From JAJDOD01 sp039024895 (GTDB lineage Bacteria > Pseudomonadota > Alphaproteobacteria > Rhodobacterales > Rhodobacteraceae), in the NCBI GenBank assembly GCA_039024895.1, contig JBCCPJ010000008.1:1-64000 (forward strand): DNA of 64,000 nt, in the 5' to 3' direction. The notes beneath the pieces are model-generated. The model did no database searches and was not told the origin of the DNA. It worked only from the letters and a program-made list of their open reading frames with translations. Position numbers and translations under genes: made by a program. Below are positions 1 to 7,597 of this stretch, piece by piece; the stretch's first letter is position 1; every line of letters starts with the position of its first letter.

Positions 1-41
1 TCCAACTTTGCGCGCCATCAACCTTCCGGTAACGTATCGCC

Positions 42-1337
42 ATGGAGCAAGTGGTAGGGACACGTGTCGCGCGGCGTCGGGTGTTTTACATCCCAGGCTA
101 TGACCCCTATCCGCCAGGCCGATATCGTGACCTCTATCGCGCCGAGAGCCTAAAGCAGGCATTAATCTCGGGCTACCGGATTGAAAAAAAATCCGATCAA
201 GGCGAAACCGGTTGGACGGTTCGGGCCGACATTGACGGTGCGCGCGTTTTGACAAAGTTCGAGGTGTTGGTCTGGGAAGACTTGGTTCCCCGCTCTACGT
301 CCGCCAGCATCCCGCGCACTTATTTGGCGCTCCTCAAAACGGTGTGGATTTATGTTTCCACAGGAACGCTTCGCAGGCTCTCATGGCTTGCCAAAGGCCC
401 CGTCCTGGCGGCGCTGTATCCTGTATTGCTTTTGCTTGCTCAACTCGCCGGGGCAATAGCGTTGGGCGCTTGGTTGGGTGGTTTCATTTCAGGGCTGGCG
501 GTCTCCGCAGTAGCCGGTCTGGCCGCGTTAGTCGGGCTGACGGTTGACCCGTCTGGGTGGGGTCTCAGCCTTCTAGGCGACCTTCTTTTCTGGGGAATTT
601 TCCTGCCCGTCTTGGTGGTTATCTTGCGTTGGTTCAAGGCGCAGGACGACAAGGTCTTCGCGTATTACTTGATGCAGGACTATGCTTACACCGCATCGCG
701 GCGCGGGGCATATCCCAAGGAAATCGAGGCACGGCTTGCCGCCTTTCGCAACCGGATTGAGGCGGCGCGAAGGGACGAACTGGATGAGATTTTGATCGTT
801 GGGCACTCTTCGGGGGCGCAACTTGCCGTGTCCCTTGCGGCTGATCTCCTGCGCGCGCGAGAGGCGCACCCTGACGACCCGACCTTGTCGCTCCTCACAC
901 TTGGGCAGGTCATCCCCATGGTGAGCTTTCTCCCCAATGCCGACCGATTGAGAGCCGATTTGCGGTACCTTTCCACGGCGGAAGAGATGGCTTGGCTAGA
1001 TGTTTCCGCTCCCGAAGACGCATGTTCCTTCGCCCTCGCTGAGCCGGTGGCGGTGTCTGGCGTTGCCCCTGACAAGGGGCAGAAATGGCCGATTGTGATT
1101 TCGGCGGCGTTCTCAAAAACCTTGAAGCCAGAGAAGCTAAAGAAGCTGCGCTATCGCTATTTTCGGCTGCATTTTCAGTACCTTTGCGCTTTTGATCAGC
1201 CAAACGACTACGACTATTTCAAGATCACTGCGGGGCCCTTGATCCTTGCGCAACGCTTCGCTGGTCACACGTCGTCAAAGAGCCGAATTGACGTCCCGGC
1301 ATCGCGGTTCACGTCCGTGGTAGCTTCGTCGCGATAA
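42..1337 (+). CDS. Membrane-anchored alpha/beta-hydrolase-like protein
   Basis: This 431-residue protein has a nucleophile-elbow motif GHSSG at about residues 254-258, the G-x-S-x-G pattern of lipases and esterases. An early strand FYIPGYDP (about 15-22) could be the first strand of an alpha/beta-hydrolase fold. Between these lie three hydrophobic stretches (about 118-142, 145-170 and 176-197), so a membrane hairpin region seems inserted between the first strand and the catalytic serine. No signal peptide is seen. The start ATG has no clear ribosome binding site. The substrate is not known and the acid and histidine of a catalytic triad cannot be placed with confidence. It stands alone, convergent with the RHH gene. 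Confidence 0.75.
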   Translation: MEQVVGTRVARRRVFYIPGYDPYPPGRYRDLYRAESLKQALISGYRIEKKSDQGETGWTVRADIDGARVLTKFEVLVWEDLVPRSTSASIPRTYLALLKTVWIYVSTGTLRRLSWLAKGPVLAALYPVLLLLAQLAGAIALGAWLGGFISGLAVSAVAGLAALVGLTVDPSGWGLSLLGDLLFWGIFLPVLVVILRWFKAQDDKVFAYYLMQDYAYTASRRGAYPKEIEARLAAFRNRIEAARRDELDEILIVGHSSGAQLAVSLAADLLRAREAHPDDPTLSLLTLGQVIPMVSFLPNADRLRADLRYLSTAEEMAWLDVSAPEDACSFALAEPVAVSGVAPDKGQKWPIVISAAFSKTLKPEKLKKLRYRYFRLHFQYLCAFDQPNDYDYFKITAGPLILAQRFAGHTSSKSRIDVPASRFTSVVASSR

Positions 1338-1500
1338 AACCGCCGAAATGGGTTGCACGCCCGTGGCACGTGTCGCTTTTGCGGTGCTGGCGTCTCTATT
1401 GACCAGACATCCGAGCGGTGCCGCCCCCTTCGATCTATGACCGCGCGCTGATGCGCGAAGTGCTTCTGAATCGCCCGCTGGAACGTCCAAAACCTGCTTC

Positions 1501-1533
1501 GGTATTACGTCGGTGTTACGTCGGTATCGCGTC
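1501..1533. repeat. Three tandem copies of an 11-bp repeat
   Basis: Three adjacent 11-bp units (ggtattacgtc, ggtgttacgtc, ggtatcgcgtc) are followed by a partial fourth. They cover the last codons and stop of the RHH protein gene. Because 11 is not a multiple of 3, gain or loss of one unit would change the C-terminus. Confidence 0.8.
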
Positions 1534-1756
1534 GGTGCGCCGCAAGCTGGCGGTAATGGGCGAGCACATAGAGCCGGATCGCCGTGGCGAGGCCCGTTTC
1601 CATGTCCCGGCTCGCATCAATCTCGGCCGCTAGTTCATTGATCGCACGGCCCTGTTCCTCGGCGATTTCCCGGAATGCCGCCCAAAATTCGTTTTCCAAG
1701 GAAACGCTGGTCCGATGCTGGCGGAGCGTAAGGGAACGTTTGACCGGGCGGCTCAT
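1505..1756 (-). CDS. Ribbon-helix-helix domain protein
   Basis: An 83-residue protein whose centre (about residues 13-50, RTSVSLENEFWAAFREIA onward) looks like a ribbon-helix-helix DNA-binding fold of the RHH_4 type: a short basic strand, then two helices. It is the last gene of an operon after fumC and the DUF4169 gene. Its ATG overlaps the stop codon of the DUF4169 gene, which points to coupled translation. The DNA target is unknown. The tail is rich in Arg and Asp and is encoded by an 11-bp tandem repeat, so its length may vary between strains. Confidence 0.8.
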   Translation of the reverse strand: MSRPVKRSLTLRQHRTSVSLENEFWAAFREIAEEQGRAINELAAEIDASRDMETGLATAIRLYVLAHYRQLAAHRRDTDVTPT

Positions 1757-1926
1757 TCGCTCCCGTGGCTCTCATGGTCCCGCGCGGCTTTCTCAGCCGC
1801 CGCGCGATCCCCTGCCTTTTCCGCCTTGCTGCGTCCAAACTTGACGGCATTGGCATCCGCCTGCCGCTTGGCGGCTTTGCGGGCGCTGGCCTTGCGCACC
1901 TTGTTTAGGTTGACGACCTTGCTCAC
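1753..1926 (-). CDS. DUF4169 family small basic protein
   Basis: A 57-residue protein starting at a GTG (reads M-SKVVNLNKVRKA) and ending HESHGSE. The N-terminal VNLNKVRKA and the run of Lys, Arg and Ala match the DUF4169 family of Alphaproteobacteria, whose role is unknown. The GTG overlaps the TGA stop of fumC (GTGA), and its own stop overlaps the ATG of the RHH gene, so all three are translationally coupled. The high charge suggests a nucleic-acid-binding or helical protein; that is inference. Confidence 0.8.
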   Translation of the reverse strand: MSKVVNLNKVRKASARKAAKRQADANAVKFGRSKAEKAGDRAAAEKAARDHESHGSE

Positions 1927-3314
1927 TTCGGCCCGATCATGTCTTCGGGGCGGACGACCTGGTCGAATGTGGCTTCGTCCACAAAGCCGAGGGCAATGGC
2001 CTCTTCCTTCAGAGTGGTGCCGTTCTTGTGGGCCGTCTTCGCGACTGTTGTGGCGTTGTCATAGCCGATCGTGGGCGCGAGCGCCGTGACAAGCATCAGG
2101 CTTTCGCGCATCAATTGATCGATCCGCGTCTCGTTGGCCGTGATACCGGCCACACAGTTATCGTTGAACGCGCTTGCCGCATCCCCCAGCAACTGCATGG
2201 ATTGCAGCACATTGTACGCCATCATCGGTTTGTAGACGTTCAACTCGAAATGGCCCTGGGACCCGGCAAAGCCCACAGCGGCGTCATTGCCGATCACATG
2301 GGCGCAAACCTGGGTCATTGCCTCGCATTGGGTCGGGTTCACCTTACCGGGCATGATGGAAGAGCCGGGTTCGTTTTCGGGGAGAAGAAGCTCGTACAAC
2401 CCACAGCGCGGGCCCGAGCCCAGAAGGCGGATGTCATTGGCGATTTTGAACAGGCTCGCGGCGCAAGCCTTCAACGCGCCCGACATCGCCACCATGGCGT
2501 CATGGGCGGCCAACGCCTCAAACTTGTTGGGCGCTGTCACGAAGGGCAGGCCGGTAATGCGGGCCATGTTGGCGGCGACTTCCTCGCCCCACCCTTTGGG
2601 TGAGTTGAGACCGGTGCCAACCGCCGTGCCGCCCTGCGCCAATTCGTAGATATCGCCGAGCGACGCCTCCACACGTTCAATCGACTTGGCCACCTGATGG
2701 GTATAGCCGCCAAACTCCTGCGCCAGCGTCAACGGTGTCGCGTCCATCGTGTGCGTGCGCCCGATCTTGATGATCCCGTCAAATTCCTTGACCTTCGCCT
2801 CAAGGGTGGCGTGCAGTTTTTTCAGGCCAGGCAACAGCACGTCGCGGGCGGTCATGGCGGTGGCCACATGCATTGCCGTTGGGAATGTATCGTTCGATGA
2901 CTGGCCCATATTACAGTGGTCATTGGGGTGAACCGGCGTCTTCGACCCCATTTCCCCGCCGAGGATCTCAATCGCCCGGTTTGAGACAACCTCATTTGCA
3001 TTCATGTTGGATTGGGTGCCGGAACCGGTCTGCCAGACCACCAGGGGAAAGTGGGCATCCAGCTTGCCCGCGACAACTTCCGAGGCGGCCTGGATCATCG
3101 CATCGGCCAGTTCAGCCGGGAGCTTGCCGCTCGCCTTATTGGCCTCAGCGCAGGCCTGCTTGATGACGCCGAGCGCACGCACCACGGCCACCGGTTGTTT
3201 CTCCCAGCCGATGGGGAAGTTCATCAGGCTGCGCTGTGTTTGTGCGCCCCAATACTTGTCCGTTGGGACCTCAAGCGGGCCAAAGCTGTCGGTTTCAGTG
3301 CGGGTCTCGGTCAT
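1923..3314 (-). CDS. fumC: Class II fumarate hydratase
   Basis: This enzyme interconverts fumarate and malate in the citric acid cycle. The 463-residue protein carries the aspartase/fumarase signature GSSIMPGKVNP, the upstream motif SSNDTFPTAMH and the substrate-binding region TMDATPLTLAQEFGGY, all hallmarks of iron-free tetrameric FumC. I place the start at the ATG giving MTETRTETD because GGAGAG lies just upstream; a longer reading adds seven residues (MPRRRAP) with no such site. It is the first gene of the fumC-DUF4169-RHH operon. Confidence 0.97.
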   Translation of the reverse strand: MTETRTETDSFGPLEVPTDKYWGAQTQRSLMNFPIGWEKQPVAVVRALGVIKQACAEANKASGKLPAELADAMIQAASEVVAGKLDAHFPLVVWQTGSGTQSNMNANEVVSNRAIEILGGEMGSKTPVHPNDHCNMGQSSNDTFPTAMHVATAMTARDVLLPGLKKLHATLEAKVKEFDGIIKIGRTHTMDATPLTLAQEFGGYTHQVAKSIERVEASLGDIYELAQGGTAVGTGLNSPKGWGEEVAANMARITGLPFVTAPNKFEALAAHDAMVAMSGALKACAASLFKIANDIRLLGSGPRCGLYELLLPENEPGSSIMPGKVNPTQCEAMTQVCAHVIGNDAAVGFAGSQGHFELNVYKPMMAYNVLQSMQLLGDAASAFNDNCVAGITANETRIDQLMRESLMLVTALAPTIGYDNATTVAKTAHKNGTTLKEEAIALGFVDEATFDQVVRPEDMIGPK

Positions 3315-3382
3315 GGGCGCTCTCCGTCTGGGCAATTGAGAGAGCTATAGGCAAGGTGCCGGGCGCTGGCAATCAATCCGCG

Positions 3383-3970
3383 TCAGGCGAGCCGGCGCAG
3401 GCTTGCGTCACTGAATTGCGGGTGATTGGAGAGAATGCGTGCGAGGTCTTCTTTCATTGAAGCGAAATCCTCCCCATAGAAGAAGAAACGCGTTTGGCCT
3501 TCGCTTTCAACCCAACCCCGGTTAACGCCGCTTTTTGCGATGGCGCTGCGGCACAGCTCCGCCAGGGACCGGCGGGTGTCCGCATCGGGTGTGATGTCAT
3601 TGGCAATGGCCAGTTCCAGCCCTTCGCTGCGACCGAAGAGCATTGGCGTGCCCGGCGCATCGCTGAAGCGGATGGATGAACCACAGGGGGCCGAGAGCGC
3701 CTCAAGCATGTCCGCGACGGTGCGAAGCGCGGCGCGCCCCGGTTGGCGCAGGCCAAGGTAGAGATCGACGCCGATGACGTCCCCGTTGGCGCGTTTGCGC
3801 CGCATGCAGCCCATGACGGTGCCCAATGACGCTGCCGCAAGCTGATCTTTCAACGGCTTGGCAAACAGTTTGTCTGCATCGCGGTGGCCGAAACGCACCG
3901 GCATGTGGACATCTGCCAGTGTCACTTGATGCGCTGTACCGGCTTTGTGCTTGATGTTGCGAAAAAACAT
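3383..3970 (-). CDS. Hypothetical protein
   Basis: A 195-residue protein that I do not recognise. There is no signal peptide or membrane segment. It has mixed alpha/beta character and ends in a region (GWVESEGQTRFFFYGEDF) that looks like a small beta-sheet followed by a helix. It lies between fumC and a MITE-like inverted repeat, all near the dnaE2 remnant. Codon use looks like its neighbours, so it is probably a real gene, but no function is assigned. Confidence 0.65.
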   Translation of the reverse strand: MFFRNIKHKAGTAHQVTLADVHMPVRFGHRDADKLFAKPLKDQLAAASLGTVMGCMRRKRANGDVIGVDLYLGLRQPGRAALRTVADMLEALSAPCGSSIRFSDAPGTPMLFGRSEGLELAIANDITPDADTRRSLAELCRSAIAKSGVNRGWVESEGQTRFFFYGEDFASMKEDLARILSNHPQFSDASLRRLA

Positions 3971-4064
3971 GCCCGACCCTTTGTTTCAGATGGTCGGACG
4001 GTGCAGCGAAATTGTGGCGGTATCGGGAGCGGAGGATGGCAGGAGCAGGGCGGTTCTGTGTGAT

Positions 4065-4168
4065 TAGAGCGTCCGGCCTTTAACTTCAAATATCATACAT
4101 CACTTTTCGCGTTCGACCGAAGGGAGAGGCAGCGAACAAGTGGTTCAGGTTTAAAGCCGGATGCTCTA
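4065..4168. repeat. MITE/RIME-like inverted-repeat element
   Basis: Two 20-bp arms, tagagcgtccggcctttaac (4065-4084) and gtttaaagccggatgctcta (4149-4168), are inverted repeats matching at 17 of 20 positions. They bound a 104-bp non-coding stretch. TAGAGCATCC-type ends resemble small intergenic repeats of alphaproteobacteria (from memory). I saw no second copy in this window. A further imperfect stem (cccgccctta / taaggcggg, about 4175-4206) lies between it and the dnaE2 remnant. Confidence 0.6.
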
Positions 4169-4214
4169 GAACGTCCCGCCCTTAATCCGCGATACAGCCA
4201 TAAGGCGGGGTGCT

Positions 4215-4583
4215 TTAGGGTTGATACGCGGCGCGTGTGGGCTGGGGTTGGACAAGTTCGTCCAACATCCAGGAGATATCCTCGATCTTCTCTGCAATCA
4301 CATGGGTGACACCGCTTTCGCGCTGAACCCGCCCGGTCACCTTTAGCGCCCGTCCTGCGATGACGGCGCGGCGAAAGCGTTCGTACATCTTGCGCCATAC
4401 AATGACATTGGAAATGCCGGTTTCGTCTTCAAGCGTGATGAAAATAACGCCCTTGGCCGTCCCCGGCCGTTGGCGCACCAGTACCAAGCCCGCCACCGCA
4501 ATCCGCGCGCCATTGGGCGGCAGGTCAAGCTGGTCGTGGGGCAGGCAGGCAGGGGGCCGGGGCCAGGTCGGGTAGGCTAGCAT
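4215..4583 (-). pseudogene. dnaE2: Remnant of error-prone DNA polymerase DnaE2 (C-terminal OB-fold only)
   Basis: From about residue 25 on, the reading frame matches the C-terminal OB-fold of DnaE2: VAGLVLVRQRPGTAKG, then FITLEDETG, NVIVW, GRVQRE and VTHVIAEKIED, ending at a stop. DnaE2 is normally a protein of over 1,000 residues; here the PHP and polymerase core are absent. The only upstream in-frame ATG (4583) lies inside a presumed -10 element next to a LexA box, so no proper start or ribosome binding site remains. The simplest reading is a deletion that joined an SOS promoter to the last ~110 codons of dnaE2. A small functional OB protein cannot be ruled out. Confidence 0.8.
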
Positions 4584-4606
4584 AGGAACAAAGATAGAAC
4601 ATTCTA
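4579..4606 (-). promoter_or_regulatory. LexA (SOS) box and promoter in front of the dnaE2 remnant
   Basis: On the minus strand GTTC-TATCTTT-GTTC (4586-4600) is an exact alphaproteobacterial SOS box, GTTC-N7-GTTC. It is followed one base later by TATGCT (4579-4584), a plausible -10, and preceded by TAGAAT (4601-4606), a weak -35 at 16 bp. The layout, with the box filling the spacer, mirrors the imuA promoter at 51.46 kb. Confidence 0.75.
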
Positions 4607-4809
4607 TCCAATGCGCAAGCGGGACGACATAGCAGGAGGTTCCCTGGAACGTGCAAGCCCTCAACGCGTAGAAATGTGGGTCGCTTTTCCAGAGCGCAAA
4701 AGAGACCGGAACGCCCCCACAAAACGCTTCAACGCGCCGTACATGCATTCGCACTGGAATGCGGCCCGCAGGCAGCCTACCTATGTCGCGATCAAGTAGC
4801 GGAGTTATT

Positions 4810-5133
4810 ATGGCCAAGATCACTTACATCGAGCACAACGGGACAGAGCATGTGGTCGACGTTGCCAACGGACTGACGGTTATGGAGGGTGCGCGCGACA
4901 ACGCGATCCCTGGTATAGAAGGAGATTGCGGTGGCGCCTGCGCCTGTTCCACCTGTCACGTTTATATCCACCCCGATTGGGTGGAAAAACTGCCAAAAAT
5001 CGACGCGATGGAAGAAGATATGCTTGATTTTGCTTACGAGCCTGATCTCTCCCGCTCGCGTCTCACCTGTCAGATCAAGGTCACCGATGCGATCGATGGG
5101 TTGGTTGTGCAAATGCCGGAGAAGCAAATTTGA
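4810..5133 (+). CDS. [2Fe-2S] ferredoxin (adrenodoxin/FdVI type)
   Basis: A 107-residue electron carrier. The cluster ligands are seen in GDCGGACACSTCHVY (C-x5-C-x2-C) and a later Cys in RLTCQIK, the pattern of vertebrate-type bacterial ferredoxins such as Rhodobacter FdVI and Isc ferredoxin. Conserved acidic residues (EEDMLDFAYE) fit the partner-binding helix. The start at 4810 has GGAG six bases upstream; a longer reading from 4759 lacks this. Its stop overlaps the TTG start of the next gene. Its redox partner is not encoded nearby; a role in Fe-S assembly or a P450 system is possible but not shown. Confidence 0.92.
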   Translation: MAKITYIEHNGTEHVVDVANGLTVMEGARDNAIPGIEGDCGGACACSTCHVYIHPDWVEKLPKIDAMEEDMLDFAYEPDLSRSRLTCQIKVTDAIDGLVVQMPEKQI

Positions 5134-5831
5134 TCCGAGCCGCCGCACTCTGGCTGGCGCTCGCGAGCACCGCCTGCGCGCAGGATATCACGGCGGCCCG
5201 ATATACTGACCCCACGACCCGCTATGCCCATGGCGTCTTGGGAGACGCCATCGAACACGGCACGCTGGTGATGGACACAACCGATGGGCGCAGGTTCCGG
5301 GTGACCTTGCCCGAACGCCGCGTGTTCGAAGACACAGAACCGCGTCTGTTCGACGTCGATGGCGACGGGGAACGCGAAGTCATCGCCGTGGAAGCGGATG
5401 CGGCATTCGGCGCGCGGCTCTCCATTTACGACACCAGCGGGTTGGTCGCCGCCAATGACTTTATCGGACAGCGCAATCGCTGGTTGGCACCGACGGGCGT
5501 CGGCGCGGCGGACCTCGACGGCGACGGACGCGTCGAAATTGCATTTGTGGATCGTCCACATCTGGCGAAAACACTGCGCATCTATGAGTTTCGCGAGGGC
5601 GAGTTGAGGCTCGAGGGGTCCTTGCAAGGGGTCACCAATCACCGGATTGGCGAGCGCGACATTGCGGGCGGCATTCGAAACTGTGACGGGGTACCGGAAA
5701 TCATCGTTGCTACCGCAAACTGGGGCGAGGTCACGGCAATCCGATGGGACGGTAAGCAATTCGCCACGACACCCCTTGGTTCCCATCGGGGACGTCAAAG
5801 TTTTACCGCTGCCATGTCCTGCAAAAAATAA
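5130..5831 (+). CDS. Secreted VCBS/FG-GAP-like repeat protein
   Basis: A 233-residue protein with a signal peptide (MIRAAALWLALASTACAQ, cleavage near residue 18). Two segments, DVDGDGE and DLDGDGR, are Asp-rich calcium-loop motifs of FG-GAP/VCBS blades, so a small beta-propeller acting in the periplasm is likely. The start is a TTG that overlaps the ferredoxin stop (TTGA), with GGAGAAG upstream, suggesting coupled translation. The stop codon lies at the base of the convergent Cuckoo RNA terminator. Function is unknown. Confidence 0.8.
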   Translation: MIRAAALWLALASTACAQDITAARYTDPTTRYAHGVLGDAIEHGTLVMDTTDGRRFRVTLPERRVFEDTEPRLFDVDGDGEREVIAVEADAAFGARLSIYDTSGLVAANDFIGQRNRWLAPTGVGAADLDGDGRVEIAFVDRPHLAKTLRIYEFREGELRLEGSLQGVTNHRIGERDIAGGIRNCDGVPEIIVATANWGEVTAIRWDGKQFATTPLGSHRGRQSFTAAMSCKK

Positions 5832-5863
5832 CGGCGACGCCAAGGGAGGAGAGGCGCCGCCGT
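5823..5863 (-). terminator. Intrinsic terminator ending the DUF1127/Cuckoo transcript
   Basis: On the minus strand an 11-bp stem (5853-5863 with 5831-5841) is closed by the loop ucuccucccuu and followed by TATTTTTT. One pair is G-U when read on the minus strand but A-C on the plus strand, so minus-strand transcription is supported. The last sRNA hairpin thus doubles as terminator. Confidence 0.85.
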
Positions 5864-5900
5864 CTGTGATACAAAGAGCAAAGGGAGGAGAGCTCTTTGT
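5823..5900 (-). ncRNA. Cuckoo/CcsR-type sRNA, second copy (two CCUCC-loop hairpins)
   Basis: Two hairpins stand seven bases apart. The first has a 9-bp stem (5892-5900 with 5871-5879) and a loop containing UCUCCUCCC; the second is the terminator hairpin (5831-5863), again with UCUCCUCCC. Pairs of hairpins with CCUCCUCCC loops downstream of a DUF1127 gene match the CcsR/Cuckoo RNAs of Rhodobacter and Rhizobiales, stress sRNAs made by processing of the DUF1127 mRNA. The loop is an anti-Shine-Dalgarno sequence. Exact ends are not known. Confidence 0.75.
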
Positions 5901-5942
5901 GTCTGTTGCCCCTGACGAATGCCAGTGGGCGGTCTTAGGGTT

Positions 5943-6008
5943 CGGCGGCGCCAGGGAGGAGGAAGGCGCCGCCGCGTTCTACGAAGTTCCCGGGAGGAGG
6001 TGGGAACT
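5943..6008 (-). ncRNA. Cuckoo/CcsR-type sRNA, first copy (two CCUCC-loop hairpins)
   Basis: Read on the minus strand, a 7-bp hairpin (6002-6008 with 5985-5991; loop acctcctccc) is followed ten bases later by a perfect 10-bp hairpin (5965-5974 with 5943-5952; loop ttcctcctccct). Both loops expose CCUCCUCCC. It lies only ten bases after the DUF1127 stop, as expected for an sRNA cut from that mRNA. About 42 bases separate it from the second copy. Confidence 0.75.
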
Positions 6009-6018
6009 CCGAAGGCGT

Positions 6019-6183
6019 TTATCTTTCATATGCTGCACGCCGCGCCAGTTCCCGGAACTTTGACCGGCTCAAGCCGAGGTCCTGAAGTTCGCGGTCGCCC
6101 AATGCGTGCAGTTCGCTCATCGTTGACTGGTACTTGCGGTACCTTTGAAAAGTTTGAGCAATGGTTCCTAGTCCTGTGCTCAT
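6019..6183 (-). CDS. DUF1127 small protein (CcaF1-like, host gene of Cuckoo sRNAs)
   Basis: A 54-residue protein whose second half, LHALGDRELQDLGLSRSKF, is the DUF1127 signature, ending RELARRAAYER. AGGTGA lies eight bases before the ATG. In Rhodobacter sphaeroides the DUF1127 protein CcaF1 is the first gene of the CcsR1-4 sRNA transcript and is reported to act on RNA turnover; the same arrangement occurs here with four CCUCC hairpins directly downstream. Control by a heat-shock-type sigma factor is known for the Rhodobacter locus, but I cannot prove it from this promoter. Confidence 0.88.
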   Translation of the reverse strand: MSTGLGTIAQTFQRYRKYQSTMSELHALGDRELQDLGLSRSKFRELARRAAYER

Positions 6184-6252
6184 TTTGTTCACCTATACTT
6201 TGCCATCAGCGGCGTTTGTTGGGTAAAAGATAGGGTAATGCTGCGTTTGCAC

Positions 6253-6282
6253 AATATACTATGCTGCAATGCAGCTATGCAA
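6253..6282 (-). promoter_or_regulatory. Candidate promoter of the DUF1127/Cuckoo transcript
   Basis: On the minus strand TTGCAT (6277-6282) and TATATT (6253-6258) are 18 bp apart, about 63 bp before the DUF1127 start. The spacer holds a palindrome ctgcaatgcag (6264-6274), a possible operator. The elements fit either sigma-70 or RpoH weakly. Confidence 0.4.
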
Positions 6283-6411
6283 ATTCGGAATAGTTAACCT
6301 TTTGTAAAATTTCGATTTCGCGTAAATCTTCATCAACGCTGCATCCTTGTCTTGCGTCTCCCAAGGAACGGGGCACAAAAGACACAAGACGGAAGAGAAA
6401 AGGGCAAAGCC

Positions 6412-7488
6412 ATGCCGATTGACAGGCAAATCGTTCTTGACAGGCTGAAGAACATCTCCGTACCGGGCGGCGGCGATTTGGTGTCACGAGACCTGGTGCG
6501 CGCCCTTCAGATCGATGCCGATTCCGTACGATTCGTGATTGAAGCCAGCGATCCCGATATGGCGCGCGCGCTCGAAGCTACGCGGACCGAAGCAGAGGCA
6601 GCCTTGCGTGAACTGCCGGAAGTGGTAACGGCCACGGTTGTATTGACCGCCCATGGCCCGGCGCCAAAGCCGGCCGCGCCGCCCTCCCTGAAAATCGGTG
6701 GTCATCCCAAACCGCAGGCGGGTGGCCCGCAGAAGGTTTCGGGCGTTGACAGGATTATTGCCATCGCCTCCGGAAAAGGGGGTGTTGGAAAATCCACTGT
6801 TTCTTCCAACCTCGCGGTCGCCCTTGCGGCGCAAGGCCGTCGTGTCGGTTTGCTGGACGCGGATATCTACGGACCTTCCCAGCCGCAGATGATGGGCGTG
6901 ATGAAACGGCCATCGTCCCCGGATGGCAAGACGATAATTCCCCTTGCTGCCCATGGGGTTACGCTGATGTCCATCGGATTCATGGTAGCCCCGGAAAAGG
7001 CGGTTGTCTGGCGCGGCCCGATGCTTATGGGGGCGCTCCAACAGATGTTGGGCCAAGTTCAATGGGGCGACCTGGATGTCTTGCTCATCGATTTGCTCCC
7101 CGGCACCGGCGACGTGCAATTGACGCTCTGTCAGAAAACCGAAGTCACCGGCGCCATCATCGTATCGACCCCGCAAGACGTGGCATTGCTCGATGCCCGC
7201 AAGGCAATCGACATGTTCGGGACGCTCAATACGCCGATCCTGGGCCTCATCGAAAATATGTCGAGTTATGTCTGCCCGAAATGTGGGCACGAGGAGCATC
7301 TTTTTGGCCACGGAGGCGTGCGCGATGAGGCGGAACGCCTTCAGGTTCCGTTCCTGGGGGAAATACCGCTATCCATCGACGTACGCCTTGCGGGCGACAG
7401 CGGCAGACCGGTTGTGCTGGACGGCGGCCCCGTCGCGGAGGCGTATCATCACCTTGCAGAGCGTCTGGTCGGCGGCGGCATGGGATAG
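6412..7488 (+). CDS. mrp: Mrp/ApbC family iron-sulfur carrier ATPase
   Basis: A 358-residue P-loop ATPase that carries and delivers Fe-S clusters to apoproteins. Residues about 5-85 form the N-terminal MIP18/DUF59 domain; a Pro/Lys-rich linker follows; the NTPase begins with the deviant Walker A ASGKGGVGKST. The C-terminal C-P-K-C pair (YVCPKCGHEE) is the cluster-binding CxxC. The switch motif reads IDLLPGTGD where most homologs have DMPPGTGD, a small deviation. I chose the ATG at 6412 (MPIDRQIVL) because AGGG lies upstream; a longer reading adds 20 unlikely residues. It is divergent from the DUF1127 gene. Confidence 0.93.
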   Translation: MPIDRQIVLDRLKNISVPGGGDLVSRDLVRALQIDADSVRFVIEASDPDMARALEATRTEAEAALRELPEVVTATVVLTAHGPAPKPAAPPSLKIGGHPKPQAGGPQKVSGVDRIIAIASGKGGVGKSTVSSNLAVALAAQGRRVGLLDADIYGPSQPQMMGVMKRPSSPDGKTIIPLAAHGVTLMSIGFMVAPEKAVVWRGPMLMGALQQMLGQVQWGDLDVLLIDLLPGTGDVQLTLCQKTEVTGAIIVSTPQDVALLDARKAIDMFGTLNTPILGLIENMSSYVCPKCGHEEHLFGHGGVRDEAERLQVPFLGEIPLSIDVRLAGDSGRPVVLDGGPVAEAYHHLAERLVGGGMG

Positions 7489-7597
7489 AGGCGGCGCGCT
7501 GGTGCAGGGGTTCTGGCCCAAGGACTGATGCACGCTCCCAAGTTTTATTACGTTGAAACAACAGCTTGCATGTAGCGTCCTTTGGGACGCGCGGGCT

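Noticed and set aside
4584..4809. Coding sequence upstream of the ferredoxin on the plus strand
   Set aside because: The open frames here have no ribosome binding sites and no protein-like composition.
7489..7597. Terminator between mrp and waaA
   Set aside because: A six-bp stem (gcgtcc/ggacgc) exists but no T-run follows on either strand.
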